A DNA stretch of 64,000 nt from Symsagittifera roscoffensis (Eukaryota > Xenacoelomorpha > Acoela > Convolutidae), in NCBI RefSeq assembly GCF_963678635.1, contig NC_087068.1, positions 34,111,436 to 34,175,435 on the forward strand, given 5' to 3'. This document shows positions 1 through 12,425 of the stretch, piece by piece (position 1 is the first letter of the stretch; each line of letters starts with the position of its first letter). A program made the position numbers and the translations under genes. Below the pieces are notes generated by a model that worked only from the letters and a program-made list of their open reading frames with translations, searched no databases and was not told the origin of the DNA.

Positions 1-16
1 GATAGATCTTAACAAC

Positions 17-89
17 GGGGATGTAGCTCTAATGGTAGAGCGCTCCCTTCGCATGCCAGAGGAACCGGTATCAATGCCCAATATCTCCA
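17..89 (+). pseudogene. tRNA-Ala(CGC)-like, type A copy 1
   Basis: This 73-nt copy keeps the Ala acceptor with the G3:U70 wobble, which is the alanine identity pair, and anticodon CGC. Two pairs in the anticodon stem are lost (CTCCC against GCCAG) and the T stem is broken. The copy at 1324-1396 is nearly identical, so the two were recently duplicated together. Confidence 0.7.
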
Positions 90-232
90 AAACTTAGGAC
101 ATTTCGTGAGTGTTTTTCTCTTTCTGCAGAAAAACTATTGCACATTGAAACTTCAACCCAATAGCAGATCTACCAAGAAAAAACTCAGAATTGCCGACTG
201 GACAAACTACCTACGCTATACTTTAACACAAC

Positions 233-305
233 GTGGAGGTATCGCGAATGGTAGATCGCTCGCTTTGCTTGCGAGAGATTCGGAGATGAAGGCCCTGCAT
301 CTCCA
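233..305 (+). pseudogene. tRNA-Ala(TGC)-like, type B copy
   Basis: First type B copy. The anticodon stem CTCGC/GCGAG and a TGC anticodon are kept, but the 5' acceptor strand (GTGGAGG), D arm and T stem have drifted. Sister copies with the same lesions are at 669-741, 1105-1177, 1540-1612, 2600-2671, 3015-3087 and 3448-3520. The shared lesions mean the array spread from an already defective unit. Confidence 0.6.
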
Positions 306-447
306 TAACCTGAGACCTTGCATAATTGTTGTTTGCTTTCTGGAGAAAAAATATTGCACATTGAAACTTCTTTCCAGAAGCAGACTTTCTGCGAAAAACC
401 TCATATTGCCGACTGAGCAAGAGAATTACGCGATTGTTCTTAACAAC

Positions 448-520
448 GGGGATGTACGTCACATGGTAGAGCGCTCGCTTCGCATGCGAGAGGTACGGAG
501 ATCAATGCCCCGCATCTCCA
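448..520 (+). pseudogene. tRNA-Ala(CGC)-like, type A copy 2
   Basis: The acceptor stem is fully paired with G3:U70 and the anticodon stem is perfect with CGC. The D stem is half lost by a GC-to-CG swap (TACGTC instead of TAGCTC), and one T-stem pair is A-C. It is among the best preserved copies in the left array. Confidence 0.7.
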
Positions 521-884
521 AAACTTAAGAGATTTCGAAATTGTTTAATTTTTCTCTTTCTGCAGAAAAACTATTGAACATTGAAACTTCAACCCAATAG
601 CAGATCTACCAAGAAAAAACTCAGAATTGCCGACTGTACAAACTACCTACGCGATACTTTAACACAAATTGGAGGTACCCCAAATGGTAGATCGCTCGCT
701 TTGCTTGCGAGAGGTTCGGAGATAAACGCCCTGCATCTCCATAACCTGAGACCTTGCGTAATTGTAGTTTGCTTTCTGGAGAAAAAATATTGCATATTGA
801 AACTTCTTTCCAGAAGCAGACTTTCTGCAAAAAACCTCATAGTTGCCGACTGAGCAAGAGAATTACGCGATTGTTCTTAACAAC

Positions 885-957
885 GAGGATGTACGTCACA
901 TGGTAGAGCGCTCGCTTCGCATGCGAGAGGTACGGAGATCAATGCCCCGCATCTCCA
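885..957 (+). pseudogene. tRNA-Ala(CGC)-like, type A copy 3
   Basis: It has the same D-arm swap as the copy at 448-520, plus a G-to-A change at acceptor position 2. The anticodon arm is intact with CGC. Confidence 0.65.
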
Positions 958-1323
958 AAACTTAAGACATTTCGAAATTGTTTGTTTTTCTCTTTCTGCA
1001 GAAAAACTATTGAACATTGAAACTTCAATCCAATAGCAGATCTACCCAAAAAAAACTCAGAATTGCCGACTGGGCAAACTACCTACGCGATACTTTAAAA
1101 CAACGTGGAGGTATCCCGAATGGTAGATCATTCGCTTTGCTTGCGAGAGGTTCGGAGATAAACGCCCTGCATCTCCATAACCTGAGACCTTGCGTAATTG
1201 TTGTTTGCTTTCTGAAGAAAAAGTATTGCACAATGAAAATTCTTAACAGAAGCAGACTTTCTGCGACAAAAAACCTCATAGTTGCCGACTGAGAATGAGA
1301 CCTACGCGATAGATCTTAACAAC

Positions 1324-1396
1324 GGGGATGTAGCTCTAATGGTAGAGCGCTCCCTTCGCATGCCAGAGGAACCGGTATCAATGCCCAAAATCTCCA
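1324..1396 (+). pseudogene. tRNA-Ala(CGC)-like, type A copy 4
   Basis: Near-duplicate of the copy at 17-89, with the same broken anticodon and T stems. The 1307-bp offset, three double units, shows a higher-order repeat. Confidence 0.65.
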
Positions 1397-1758
1397 AAAC
1401 TTAGGACATTTCGTGAGTGTTTTTCTCTTTCTGCAGAAAAACTATTGCACATTGAAACTTCAACCCAATAGCAGATCTACCAAGAAAAAACTCAGAATTG
1501 CCGACTGGACAAACTACCTACGCTATACTTTAACACAACGTGGAGGTATCGCGAATGGTAGATCGCTCGCTTTGCTTGCGAGAGATTCGGAGATGGAGGC
1601 CCTGCATCTCCATAACCTGAGACCTTGCGTAATTGTTGTTTGCTTTCTGGAGAAAAAGTATTTCATATTGAAACTTCTTAACAGAAGCAGACTTTCTGCG
1701 ACAAAAAACCTCATAGTTGCCGACTGAGCATCAGACCAACGCGATAGATCTAATCAAC

Positions 1759-1831
1759 GGTGATGTAGCTCAAATGGTAGAGCGCTCGCTTCGCATGCGA
1801 GAGGTACGGTGATCAATGCCCCAACTCTCCA
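1759..1831 (+). pseudogene. tRNA-Ala(CGC)-like, type A copy 5
   Basis: D arm and anticodon arm are canonical, with CGC. The acceptor stem (GGTGATG against ACTCTCC) and one T-stem pair are mismatched, so a mature tRNA is unlikely. Confidence 0.65.
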
Positions 1832-1975
1832 AAACTTAAGACCTTCCGTAATTGTTTTTATCTTTCTGCAGAAAAACTTTTACACATTGAAACTTTAATC
1901 CAATAGCAGACCTACTAAGAAAAAAACTCAGAATTTCCGACTGGATAAACTACCTACGCGATACTTTAACACAAC

Positions 1976-2048
1976 GTGGAGGTAGCCCGAATGGTAGAGC
2001 GCTCGCTTTGCATGCGAGAGATACGGATATAAATACCTCGCTTCTCCA
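1976..2048 (+). pseudogene. tRNA-Ala(TGC)-like, type B copy
   Basis: The anticodon arm is perfect with TGC and the D arm is nearly canonical. The acceptor (GTGGAGG against GCTTCTC) and T arm have drifted. A related copy with a GGCAGCCCGAACG D arm follows at 2192-2264 and again at 3879-3950. Confidence 0.6.
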
Positions 2049-2404
2049 AAAACTGAGACCCTGCGCAATTGTTATTCGCTTTCTGAAGAAAAACTATTGC
2101 ATATTGAAACTTAATGCCAAAAGCAGAACTACTAAGAAAAAACTCAAAATTGCCGACTGGGCAAAACACCTTAGCAGTACTTTACAACAAGGTGGAGGCA
2201 GCCCGAACGTTACAGCCCTCGCTTTGCATGGGAGAGGCATGGAGGTAAATGCCCCGCATCTCCAAAACCTGAGATACTGCGTAATCGTTATTCGCTTTCA
2301 GAAGAAAAACTATTGCATATTGAAACTTCATTCAAAAGTAGACCTTCTGCGAAAAACCTCATAGTTGCCGACTGAGCTAGACCAGCGTGATAATCTTAAA
2401 CAAC

Positions 2405-2477
2405 GTGGATGTAGCTCAAATAATAGAGCGCGCGCTTCGCATGCGAGAGTTTCGGGTAGCAATGCCCCGCATCTCCA
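2405..2477 (+). pseudogene. tRNA-Ala(CGC)-like, type A copy 6
   Basis: Acceptor position 2 is T and the D loop reads AAATAATAG instead of AAATGGTAG, losing the conserved GG. The anticodon is CGC. The spacer to the next copy is shortened. Confidence 0.55.
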
Positions 2478-2814
2478 GAGCTTCCGTAAATGTTTTCGCT
2501 TTCTGCAGAATAACTATTGCACTTCATTCCAAAAGCAGACCTATTGGAAAAAACTCATAACTGCCGACTGGCCAAAACACCTACGCGATAGTTTTACACG
2601 TGGAGAGAGCCCGAATGGTAGATGGCTCGCTTTGCTTGCGAGAGCTCGGAGATGAATGCCCTGCATCTCCATAACCTGACACCTTGCATAATTGTTGTTT
2701 GCTTTCTGAAGAAAAACTATTGCATGTTGAAAAATCTTAACAGAAGCAGACTTTCTGCGAAAAAACTCATAGTTGCCGACTGAGCAAGAGACATATGCGA
2801 TAGGTTTTAACAAC

Positions 2815-2886
2815 GGGGATGTAGGTATAATGGTAGAGCGCTCGCTTCGCATGCGAGAGGTACCGGGATCAATGACCGCATCTCCA
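2815..2886 (+). pseudogene. tRNA-Ala(CGC)-like, type A copy 7
   Basis: The copy is 72 nt, with one base lost from the 3' side of the T stem. Acceptor and anticodon arms pair well and the anticodon is CGC. The D arm is altered (TAGGTATAATGG). Confidence 0.6.
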
Positions 2887-3666
2887 AAACTTAAGACATT
2901 CCGTAATTGTTTTTCTCTTTCTGCAGAAAAACTATTGCACATTGAAACTTCAATCCAATAGCAGATCTAGAAATGCCGATTGGACAAACTACCTACGCGA
3001 AATTTTAACACAACGTGGAGGTATCCCGAATGGTAGATCGCTCGCTTTGCTTGCGAAAGGTTCGGAGATGAAGGCCCTGCATCTCAATAACCTCATACCT
3101 TGCGTAATTGTTGTTTGATTTCTGAGGGAAAAAAATGCATATTGAAACTTCTTAACAGAAGCAGACTTTCTGCGAAAAAAAACCTCATAGTTGCCGACTG
3201 AGCAAGAGACCTACGCGATGTTTCTTAACAACGTGGATGTAGCTCAAATTGTAGAGAGCTCGTTTCGCATGAGAGTGGTACGTGGATCAATTCCCCGCAT
3301 CTACAAAACTTCAGACATGCCGTAATTGTTTTCTCTTTCTGCAGAAAAACTATTGCACATTGAAACTTCAATCCAATAGCAGATCTTCCCAAAAAAAACT
3401 CAGAATTGCCGACTGGGCAAACTACCTACGCGATACTTTAACACAACGTGGAGGTATCCCGAATGGTAGATCATTCGCTTTGCTTGCGAGAGGTTCGGAG
3501 AAAGAGGCCCTGCATCTCCATAACCTGATAATCTGCGTAATTGTTGTTTGCTTTCTGAAGAAAAAGTATTGCATATTGAAACTTCCTAACAGAAGCAGAC
3601 TTTCTGCGAAAAAAAATCTCATAGTTGCCGATTGAGCTAGAGACCTGCGCGATAGTTATTAAAAAC

Positions 3667-3739
3667 TTGGATGTAACTGAAATGGTAGAGCGCTCGCTTC
3701 GCATGCGAGAGGTAAGGGGATCAATGCCCTGCATCTCCA
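3667..3739 (+). pseudogene. tRNA-Ala(CGC)-like, type A copy 9
   Basis: The anticodon arm is canonical with CGC. The first two acceptor bases are changed (TTGGATG) and the D stem has mismatches. The more degraded copy 8 is at 3233-3305. Confidence 0.55.
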
Positions 3740-5300
3740 GAGCTTCCGTAATTGTTTTTGGCTTTCTGCAGAAAAAAACTATTGCATGTTGAAACTTCAT
3801 GTCAAAAGCAGAACTACTAAGAAAAAAACTCAAAATTGCCGACTGGGCAAAACACCTACGCGGTACTTTACCACAACGTGGAGGCAGCCCGAACGTTAGA
3901 GCCCTCGCTTTGCATGCGAGAGGCACGGAGATATGTGCACCGCATCTCCAAAACCTGAGACCCTGCGTAATCGTTATTTGAGTGTTTTGAGCTCACCAAA
4001 AAACTTGCCAGGTCACAAAAAATTGGAGTAAGAATCGACTCGCAAACCCTTAAAGTTCGTCTAAGCAGACTAGTCAAGCAAAAAAACGTTGAAAAATTTT
4101 AAGATTGTTCATGAAGAAAATCGGATGACCAATGTTATACGTTTTTCTATTGAAACCATTCCAGGCATGGAGTTTTGAAAAACTTCAGGTTACTTTTTTG
4201 GCCGAGTTGTTCCACAACTAACGTTTTTCAACGGAAGCAAATAAATTAGGTTTTCCTTAATTTTTTGTTTCGCTTCGTTTGATAGTTTCAAAGATTTAAC
4301 AGGGTGTTTAGAAAAACTTGAAATTTTAGCGAATCGGTTTGGTCTATAAGAAGTTTTGCACTAGTCATGTTCTAAGACAAGAGTGCTTATTTCGCCATTA
4401 TATTTTCTACACACAGACGTCAAGTCTACTTTTCATCGAACAATGGCTTGATTTGATACGTTTTTTTTTTTGTTTTGAGCAAAAAAAACTATTCTATTTG
4501 CAGCGAAGCAGCTTTGCTTTCTTTTTTTATTGGTTCGATTCATTTTATCGAAAATCGACTTCTGATCTTCCAAATTGCCCGAGGGGTTAGGGGGTTTAAG
4601 TGCTTTCCAATATGCTCTGCGTGCGTGGTTTCGAAACCCATTCCTGTCCTGTAATTTTTTAAAACACCTGAACTGAATTTGGTAGGCACCAAAAATGATG
4701 TTAACCTAAATATGTAAAAAAACTCAACAAAAAATTTGTCAGATCATAAAATGTAGTAGGAATTGGCTCACAAACCCCTGAAGTTCGTCAAAGCAGACTA
4801 GTCAATCAAACAAACATTGAAAAACTTTAAGATTGTTCATGATGAAAATCGGATGGCCAATGTTATACGTTTTTCTATTGAAACCATTCAAGGCATGGAG
4901 TTTTGAAAAACTTCAGGGTACTTTTTTGGCCGTTTTTCCACAAAAAAAACATCGTTTTTCAATGAAGGCAATTCAAAATCAGTTTCCCCTAATTTTTTGT
5001 TTTGCTTCGTTTGATAGTTTCAAAGCCTAACAGGTTGCTCAGAAAAACTTGAAATTTAAGCGAAACGATTTGGTCTATAGAAATATTTACACTAGTCCTG
5101 TTCTAAGAATAGAGAGCTTATTTCTTTTCGTCATTATATTTTCTATACACAGACGTCTTGTTTATTTTTGATCGAACAATGGCTTGATTTGATAAGTTTT
5201 TTTCTAATTTGAGCTAAATAATTATTCAATTTGAAGCGAAGCAACCTTGCCTAATTTTTTATTGGTTCAATTCATTTTACTAAAAAATGACTTCTGGTCC

Positions 5301-8046
5301 TACAGGTTTCCCGAGAGGTTAAAGGGTTGAAATGCTATTCAATATATTCTGCGTGCGTGGTTCCGAATCCCATCCCTGTCGATTAGTTTTTAAAAACACC
5401 TGAAATGAATTCGGTAAGCACAAAAACTGATTATTTCCTAATTTTGTTAATAACTCACCCAAAAATTTTGCAGTTCGTCTAAGCAGACTAGTCAAGCAAC
5501 CAAACGTTGAAAATTTTAGGTTTGTTCAGGAAGAAAATCGGAATGCCAAGGTTATACGTTTTTCTATTGAAACCATTTAAGGCATGGATTTTGAAAAAAT
5601 TCAGGTTACTTTTTTGGCCGTTTTTCCACAAAAAAACATCGTTTTTCAATGAAGGCAATTCAAAATCAGGTTTCGCCTAATTTTTTGTTTTGCTTCGTTT
5701 GATAGTTTCAAAGCCTAACAGGTTGCTCAGAAAAACTTGAAATTTAAGCGAAACGATTTGGTCTATAGAAATATTTACACTAGTCCTGTTCTAAGAATAG
5801 AGAGCTTATTTCGTTTCGTCATTATATTTTCTATACACAGACGTCTTGTTTATTTTTGATCGAACAATGGCTTGATTTGATAAGTTTTTTTCTAATTTGA
5901 ATTAAATAATTATTCAATTTGAAGCGAAGCAACCTTGCCTAATTTTTTATTGGTTCAATTCATTTTACTAAAAAATGACTTCTGGTCCTACAGGTTTCCC
6001 GAGAGGTTAAGGGGTTGAAATGCTATTCAATATATTCTGCGTGCGTGGTTCCGAATCCCATCCCTGTCGATTAGTTTTTAAAAACACCTGAAATGAATTC
6101 GGTAAGCACAAAAACTGATTATTTCCTAATTTTGTTAATAACTCACCCAAAAATTTTGCAGTTCGTCTAAGCAGACTAGTCAAGCAACCAAACGTTGAAA
6201 ATTTTAGGTTTGTTCAGTAAGAAAATCGGAATGCCAAGGTTATACGTTTTTCTATTGAAACCATTTAAGGCATGGATTTTGAAAAAATTCAGGTTACTTT
6301 TTTGGCCGATTTTTTCCACAAAAATTTATCGTTTTTCAACGTAAGCAATAAAAATTAAGTTTTACTTAATTTTTTGTGTCGCATCGTTTGATAGTTTTAA
6401 AGCTCTAACAGGTTGCTTAAAAAACCTTGAAAATTTAGCGAAATTACTTGGTCTTTAAGAAGATTTGCACTAGTTCTGTTCTAAGACTAGAGTACTTATT
6501 TCATCGTTATTTTTTCTATACACAGACGTCTTGTTTATTTTTGATCGAACAATGGCTTGATTTGATAAGTTTTTTTCTAATTTGAGCTAAATAATTATTC
6601 AATTTGAAGCGAAGCAACCTTGCCTAATTTTTTATTGGTTCAATTCATTTTACTAAAAAATGACTTCTGGTCCTACAGGTTTCCCGAGAGGTTAAAGGGT
6701 TGAAATGCTATTCAATATATTCTGCGTGCGTGGTTCCGAATCCCATCCCTGTCGATTAGTTTTTAAAAACACCTGAAATGAATTCGGTAAGCACAAAAAC
6801 TGATTATTTCCTAATTTTGTTAATAACTTACCCAAAAATTTTGCAGTTCGTCTAAGCAGACTAGTCAAGCAACCAAACGTTGAAAATTTTAGGTTTGTTC
6901 AGGAAGAAAATCGGAATGCCAAGGTTATACGTTTTTCTATTGAAACCATTTAAGGCATGGATTTTGAAAAAATTCAGGTTACTTTTTTGGCCGTTTTTCC
7001 ACAAAAAAAACATCGTTTTTCAATGAAGGCAATTCAAAATCAGGTTTCCCCTAATTTTTTGTTTTGCTTCGTTTGATAGTTTCAAAGCCTAACAGGTTGC
7101 TCAGAAAAACTTGAAACTTAAGCGAAACGATTTGGTCTATAGAAATATTTACACTAGTCCTGTTCTAAGAATAGAGAGCTTATTTCGTTTCGTCATTATA
7201 TTTTCTATACACAGACGTCTTGTTTATTTTTGATCGAACAATGGCTTGATTTGATAAGTTTTTTTCTAATTTGAGCTAAATAATTATTCAATTTGAAGCG
7301 AAGCAACCTTGCCTAATTTTTTATTGGTTCAATTCATTTTACTAAAAAATGACTTCTGGTCCTACAGGTTTCCCGAGAGGTTAAGGGTTGAAATGCTATT
7401 CAATATATTCTGCGTGCGTGGTTCCGAATCCCATCCCTGTCGATTAGTTTTTAAAAACACCTGAAATGAATTCGGTAAGCACAAAAACTGATTATTTCCT
7501 AATTTTGTTAATAACTCACCCAAAAATTTTGCAGTTCGTCTAAGCAGACTAGTCAAGCAACTAAATGTTGAAAATTTTAGGTTTGTTCAGGAAGAAAATC
7601 GGAATGCCAAGGTTATACGTTTTTCTATTGAAACCATTTAAGGCATGGATTTTGAAAAAATTCAGGTTACTTTTTTGGCCGAGTTTTTCCACAAAAATTT
7701 ATCGTTTTTCAACGTAAGCAATAAAAATTAGGTTTTACTTAATTTTTTGTGTCGCTTCGTTTGATAGTTTTAAAGCTCTAACAGGTTGCTTAAAAAACCT
7801 TGAAAATTTAGCGAAATTATTTGGTCTTTAAGAAGATTTGCACTAGTTCTGTTCTAAGACTAGAGTACTTATTTCATCGTTATTTTTTCTATACACAGAC
7901 GTCAAGTCTATTTTTGATCGAACAATGGCTTGATTTGATAAGTTTTTTGTTTTGAGCAAAAAAAAACTATTCTATTTGAAGCGAAGCAACTTTGCTTTAA
8001 TTTTTTATTTGTTCGATTCAATTTACCAAAAATTGAGTTCTGATGT
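5301..8046 (+). repeat. Higher-order dimer repeat, about 1.37 kb x 2
   Basis: Four consecutive units are almost identical. Alternate units match best: a variant with GCCGTTTTTCCAC is at about 5620 and 6990, and a variant whose spacer carries AAAATTTATCG is at about 6310 and 7690. The repeating element is therefore a two-unit block of about 1372 bp. The mirror arm at 23.3-24.7 kb has far fewer counterparts, so this expansion probably came after the inversion. Confidence 0.75.
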
Positions 8047-9533
8047 TTCAGTTTGCCCGAGGGGTTAAGGGGTTGAAGTGATATTCAATATGTTGTGCGT
8101 GCGTGGGTCCGAATCCCATACCCGTCGATTAGTTTTTCAAAACATCTGAACTGAATTTTGTAGGCACAAAACTGATATTTACCTAATTTTGTCTAGGAAG
8201 AATAAAAAAATTACCTTATTTTGTGTTGTAGCACGATTTGGTTCAAATAACTATTTGAACTAGCCCTGTTCTAAGGCTAAATTGCTAACTTCATCATTTA
8301 ATTTCAAATACACAGACTAATCAATCAATGGAATTTCAAAAAACTTGAGGTTACGTTTTTGGCCGAGCTTTCCCGCAAAAAATTATCGGTTTTCTATGGA
8401 AGCAATTAAAATTGAAGTTCTTCTGATATTTTTGTTTCGATTCCTTTCATAGTTTCAAAGCTCGCTCAGAAAAACATGAAGTTTTAGCAAACTGATTTGG
8501 TCTATGAAACGTTCTGAAATGAGTACTGTTCTAAAATAAGGTTAAACTCATAGACATCAAGTCAAATAATGCACAATTTTGGTAAGAGTTGATAGGTTTC
8601 ATTGTTTTGAGCAAAAAAAATATTCTATTTGAAGAAAAGCAACTTTGCTTAAATTTTTTATTGGTTCGATTGCATTTACCAACGTTTGAATTCAGGTCTT
8701 ACAGGTTGGCGGAGAGGTTAAGGCATTGAAATGCTAATCCAATATGTTCTGCGTGCGTGGGTTTGAATACCATCCCTGTCGATTAGTTTTTTTAAACACC
8801 TGAGCTGAATTAGGTACCCACAAAAACTGATATTTACCTAATTTTGTTAACAACTCACCAAAAAAATTTACAGATCACAAAATTTCACAGCACAAATTGG
8901 AATGCAACCAATTGAAAATTGTCTGAGCAGACTAATCATGCTAGCAAACTTTGAAAAAAATTTTTCATCAAGCAATTGGCCAATTAATTTCCGTTTTTTT
9001 TACATTGAATCAAACCGAGTCTCCGAGTTTTGTCTAAGCAGAGTAGTCAAGCAACCAAATGTTGAAGAATTTTAAGTTTGTTCATGAAGAAAATCGGATG
9101 GCCCATGTTATACGTTTCTCTGTTGAAACCATTCAAGGCATGGATTTTTGAAAAACTTCAGGTTACTTTTTCGGCCGAGTTTTTCCACAAAAAACTATCG
9201 TTTTTCAACGGAAGCAATGTAAAATTAGGTTTTCCTTAATTTTTTGTTTCGCATCGTTTGATAGTTTCCAAGCTCTAACAGGTGACTAAGAAAAACTGGA
9301 ATTTTTAGCGAAACGATTTGGTCTATAAAAATATTTGCACTAGTCCTGTTCTAAGACTGGTAAGCTTATTTCATCAATACATTTCATATACCCAACGTCA
9401 AATATAGTTTTGATCGAACAATAGCTTGATTTGATACGTTTTTTTGTTCTGAGCTAATAATTATTCTATATGAAGCGAAGCAAGTTTGCTTCATTTTTTT
9501 GGGTTCGATTCATTTAATCAATGATTGCCTTTA

Positions 9534-9615
9534 GACAGGGTGGCCGAGTTGTTTACGCCGTTGGAATATAACTCCAATATGGTCTGAGTGCGTGGCTCTG
9601 AATTCCATCTCTGTC
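9534..9615 (+). pseudogene. tRNA-Ser-like cassette, GACAGGGTGGCCGAG type
   Basis: The acceptor 5' strand and A box (TGGCCGAGT) are close to a class II serine tRNA, and the 3' strand ends CTGTC. The anticodon region no longer reads GCT and the B box is altered (GGCTCTGAATT). The mirror-arm partner at 22856-22936 has the same TATAACTCC anticodon region. Confidence 0.6.
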
Positions 9616-12340
9616 GAATAAGTTTTTTAAAACATCAACTGAACTCGATGAGCACAAAAAGTGATTTCTACCTAAATATGTTTAGAACTCACTAAATAAT
9701 TTTTAAATCAAAGTTTTTTGAGAAAGATTCGGCAGGCAAACAATTGAAGTTTGTCTAAGCAAAGTAGTCAAGCAATCAAAGTTTGAAAAACAACAAGTTG
9801 TTTCAAGAAGAAAGTCGGTTGGCCAATGTTATACGTTTTTCAATCGAAACTAATCAATCAATGGAATTTCAAAAAATTGAGGTAACGTTTTTGGCCGAGC
9901 TTTCCCGCAAAAAATTATCGGTTTTCTATGGAAGCAATTAAAATTGAAGTTTTTCTTATATTTTTGTTTCGATTCCTTTCATAGTTTCAAAGCTCACTCA
10001 GAAAAACATGAAGTTTTAGCGAACTGGTTTGGTCTATGAAACGTTCTGAAATGAGTACTGTTCTAAAATTAGAGTACCTACTTCAGCCTTCCAGTTTAAA
10101 GTCATAGACATCAAGTAAAATAATGCAAAGTTTTGGTAAGAGTTGATAGGTTTCATTGTTTTGAGCAAAAAAATTATTCTATTTGAAGAAAAGCAACTTT
10201 GCTTAATTCTTTTATTGGTTCGATTGCATTCACCAATGTTTGATTTCAGGTCTTACAGGTTGGCGGAGAGGTCAAGGCATTGAAATGCTAATCCAATATG
10301 TTCTGCGTGCGTGGGTTTGAATACCATCCCTGTCGATTAGTTTTCTAAAACACCTGAGCTGAAATAGGTACCCACAAAAACTGATATTTACCTAATTTTG
10401 TTAACAACTCACCAAAAACGTTTACAGATCACAAAAATTCACAGCACAAAATGGAATGCAACCAATTGCAATTTGTCTGAGCAGACTAATCACGCAAGCA
10501 AACTTTGAAACAATTTAGAGTTATTTCATCAAGAAAATCAAATGGCCAACGTTTTCCGTTTTTAAATTGAAACAAACCCTCCAAGCGAAAAAAAACTTTG
10601 AAAAAATTAATTTTACTTTTTTGGCCGAGTTTTTCTGCAAAAAAAATTACCTCCTTTGGAAGTAACCTAAGTTGAAGTTATTTTAAATTTTGTTTTGCAT
10701 TGTTTCATAGTTTCGAAGCTTTATTGGATTGCTTAGAAAATTTTAGCGAAACGAGTTGGCAAAGAAAACAATTTGAACTAAAACTGTACTAAAAGTAGAG
10801 TGCTTCACAATTGTTTTGAAATTTCAAACTTTGCTGCAAATTTTTTTTTGGTTCTTTTTGATATACCAATAGCTGACCTGTGGTCAGACAGGGTGGCCAA
10901 AATAATATGGCATTGGACTGCTAATTCAAAACGGTCTGCGTGCCTGGTATCGAATACCATCTGTGCCGACTCGTTTTTAAAAATATATGAACTGAATTCG
11001 GTAAGCCTAGAAAATGATTGTTTACCTAAGTTTGTTAAAAACTCATCGAGACAGTTGTCAGATCACAAAAACTATGAGAATAAAACGACTCGCCAAAATT
11101 AGCAGACTTGGCAAGCAACCAAATTTTCAATCATTTAGAATTCTTCTTGAAGCATTTCGGATGGCTAAATATATAAGTTTTTTTATGGAAACCATTGAAG
11201 CAAAAGCATCTTGAAAAATTGCAGGTTAGTTTTGTGGCCCAAGTTTTCAGCAACAAAAAAATATTTTTTCAATGGGAGAATTTCGAAAATAGGTTTCTCA
11301 TAAATTTTTGCTTCGCTTCGTTTCATTGTTTGAAAGCTCTAACAGGTTGCTTAGAAAAACTTGAAATTTCAGTGAAACGAGTTGGTCTATAAAACGCTTT
11401 GAACTTGTCCTGTTCTGAAACCACAGTGCTTACCTCGTCTTTCCAGTTTTTATACAAAGATGTCAATTCTATACTCGATCAAGCAATGGCTTGCTTTGAT
11501 AGGTTTTATTATTTTGAACAAAACAATAATCTATTTGAAGCATAGCATCTTTGCTTCAAAATTTTTTTGGTTCGATTTAATTTACCAGCGAATGACCTCT
11601 GGTATTAAATCCGCCGATTTCTTAAGACATTAGACTGCTTATCCAATACGCTTTGTGTTCCTGGGTGCGAATCTCATCTCTGACAATTAGTTTTCGAAAA
11701 CACCTGAACAGAATTCAGTAAGCACAAAAACTGATTTTTACCAAATTTTGTTAAAAACATACTGAGAAATATGTCAGATCACAAGGTATTAGAAAAAAAA
11801 TCGGCTCACCATTTTTTGAAATTTGTCTAAGCAGTTTAGTCAAGCAAGGAAACGTTGAAAAGCTTTCAGTTTTTTCATGAAGAAAATCGGATGACCATTT
11901 TTAAAGGTTTTTCTATCGAAAACATTCAAATAATGGAATTTTGAAAAATTGCAGGTTGCTTTTTTTTATCAGCTTTTCCACAAAAAACTATCGTTTTTCA
12001 ATGGAAGCAAGACAAAAAAAATTTTCCCTAAATTTTCACTTCGCTTCGTATGATAGTTTGAAAGCTCTAACAGTTTGCTTAGAAAACTTGAAAAATTGGC
12101 GAAACGATTTGGTCTATAAAGCGATTCGAACTAGTCCTGTTTCAAGACTAGAATGCTTACTTCGTCAATACATTTAATTTACAAAAACTTCAAAACTATT
12201 TTTGATCGAACGATGCCTTGATTCGATAGTTTTTTTGATTTTTAATTTTGAGCAAAAAAATATTCTATTTAAAGCGTAGCATATCTTTGCTTCAAATTTT
12301 TATTGTTCGATTCAATTTTCCAACGAATGAGTTCAGTGCA

Positions 12341-12425
12341 GACAGGGTGTCCGAGTGGTTTAGTCGAAGGATAGACTGTTAATCTAATACGTTCTGTGTG
12401 CGTGGGTTGGAATTCCAGCTATGTT
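12341..12425 (+). pseudogene. tRNA-Ser-like cassette with GTT anticodon
   Basis: It begins GACAGGGTGTCCGAGTGG with a good A box. The anticodon stem TAGA/TCTA closes a loop with GTT, an asparagine anticodon, where the family has GCT. The T loop is mutated (GGTTGGAATTCC) and the 3' acceptor strand has decayed. Confidence 0.6.

Larger units (their letters stand above)
1..3984 (+). repeat. Tandem array of tRNA-Ala-like units, left end
   Basis: About 19 tRNA-Ala-like sequences follow each other every 210-220 bp on the + strand. Two half-unit types mostly alternate. Type A begins GGGGATGTAG and has a CGC anticodon; copies start at 17, 448, 885, 1324, 1759, 2405, 2815, 3233 and 3667. Type B begins GTGGAGGTA or close to it and usually has TGC; copies start at 233, 669, 1105, 1540, 1976, 2192, 2600, 3015, 3448 and 3879. 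The spacers of both types share blocks such as TTGCCGACTG and AGCAGA, so A and B come from one ancestral half-unit. A T-run (often GTTTTTCTC) lies about 25 bp past type A 3' ends and could end Pol III transcription. No protein gene is credible here; ORFs up to 140 codons merely read through the repeats. Confidence 0.9.

Noticed and set aside
106-528. 140-codon ORF in the left alanine array, and similar ORFs in both alanine arrays
   Set aside because: It reads straight through tRNA-like copies and spacers. Similar frames recur only because the DNA repeats, with no protein motif.
4569-4648. tRNA-Leu instead of tRNA-Ser origin for the cassettes
   Set aside because: The best copies have a GCT anticodon and the TGGCCGAGTGGTTTAGGCG body of serine tRNA. 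No leucine anticodon was seen.
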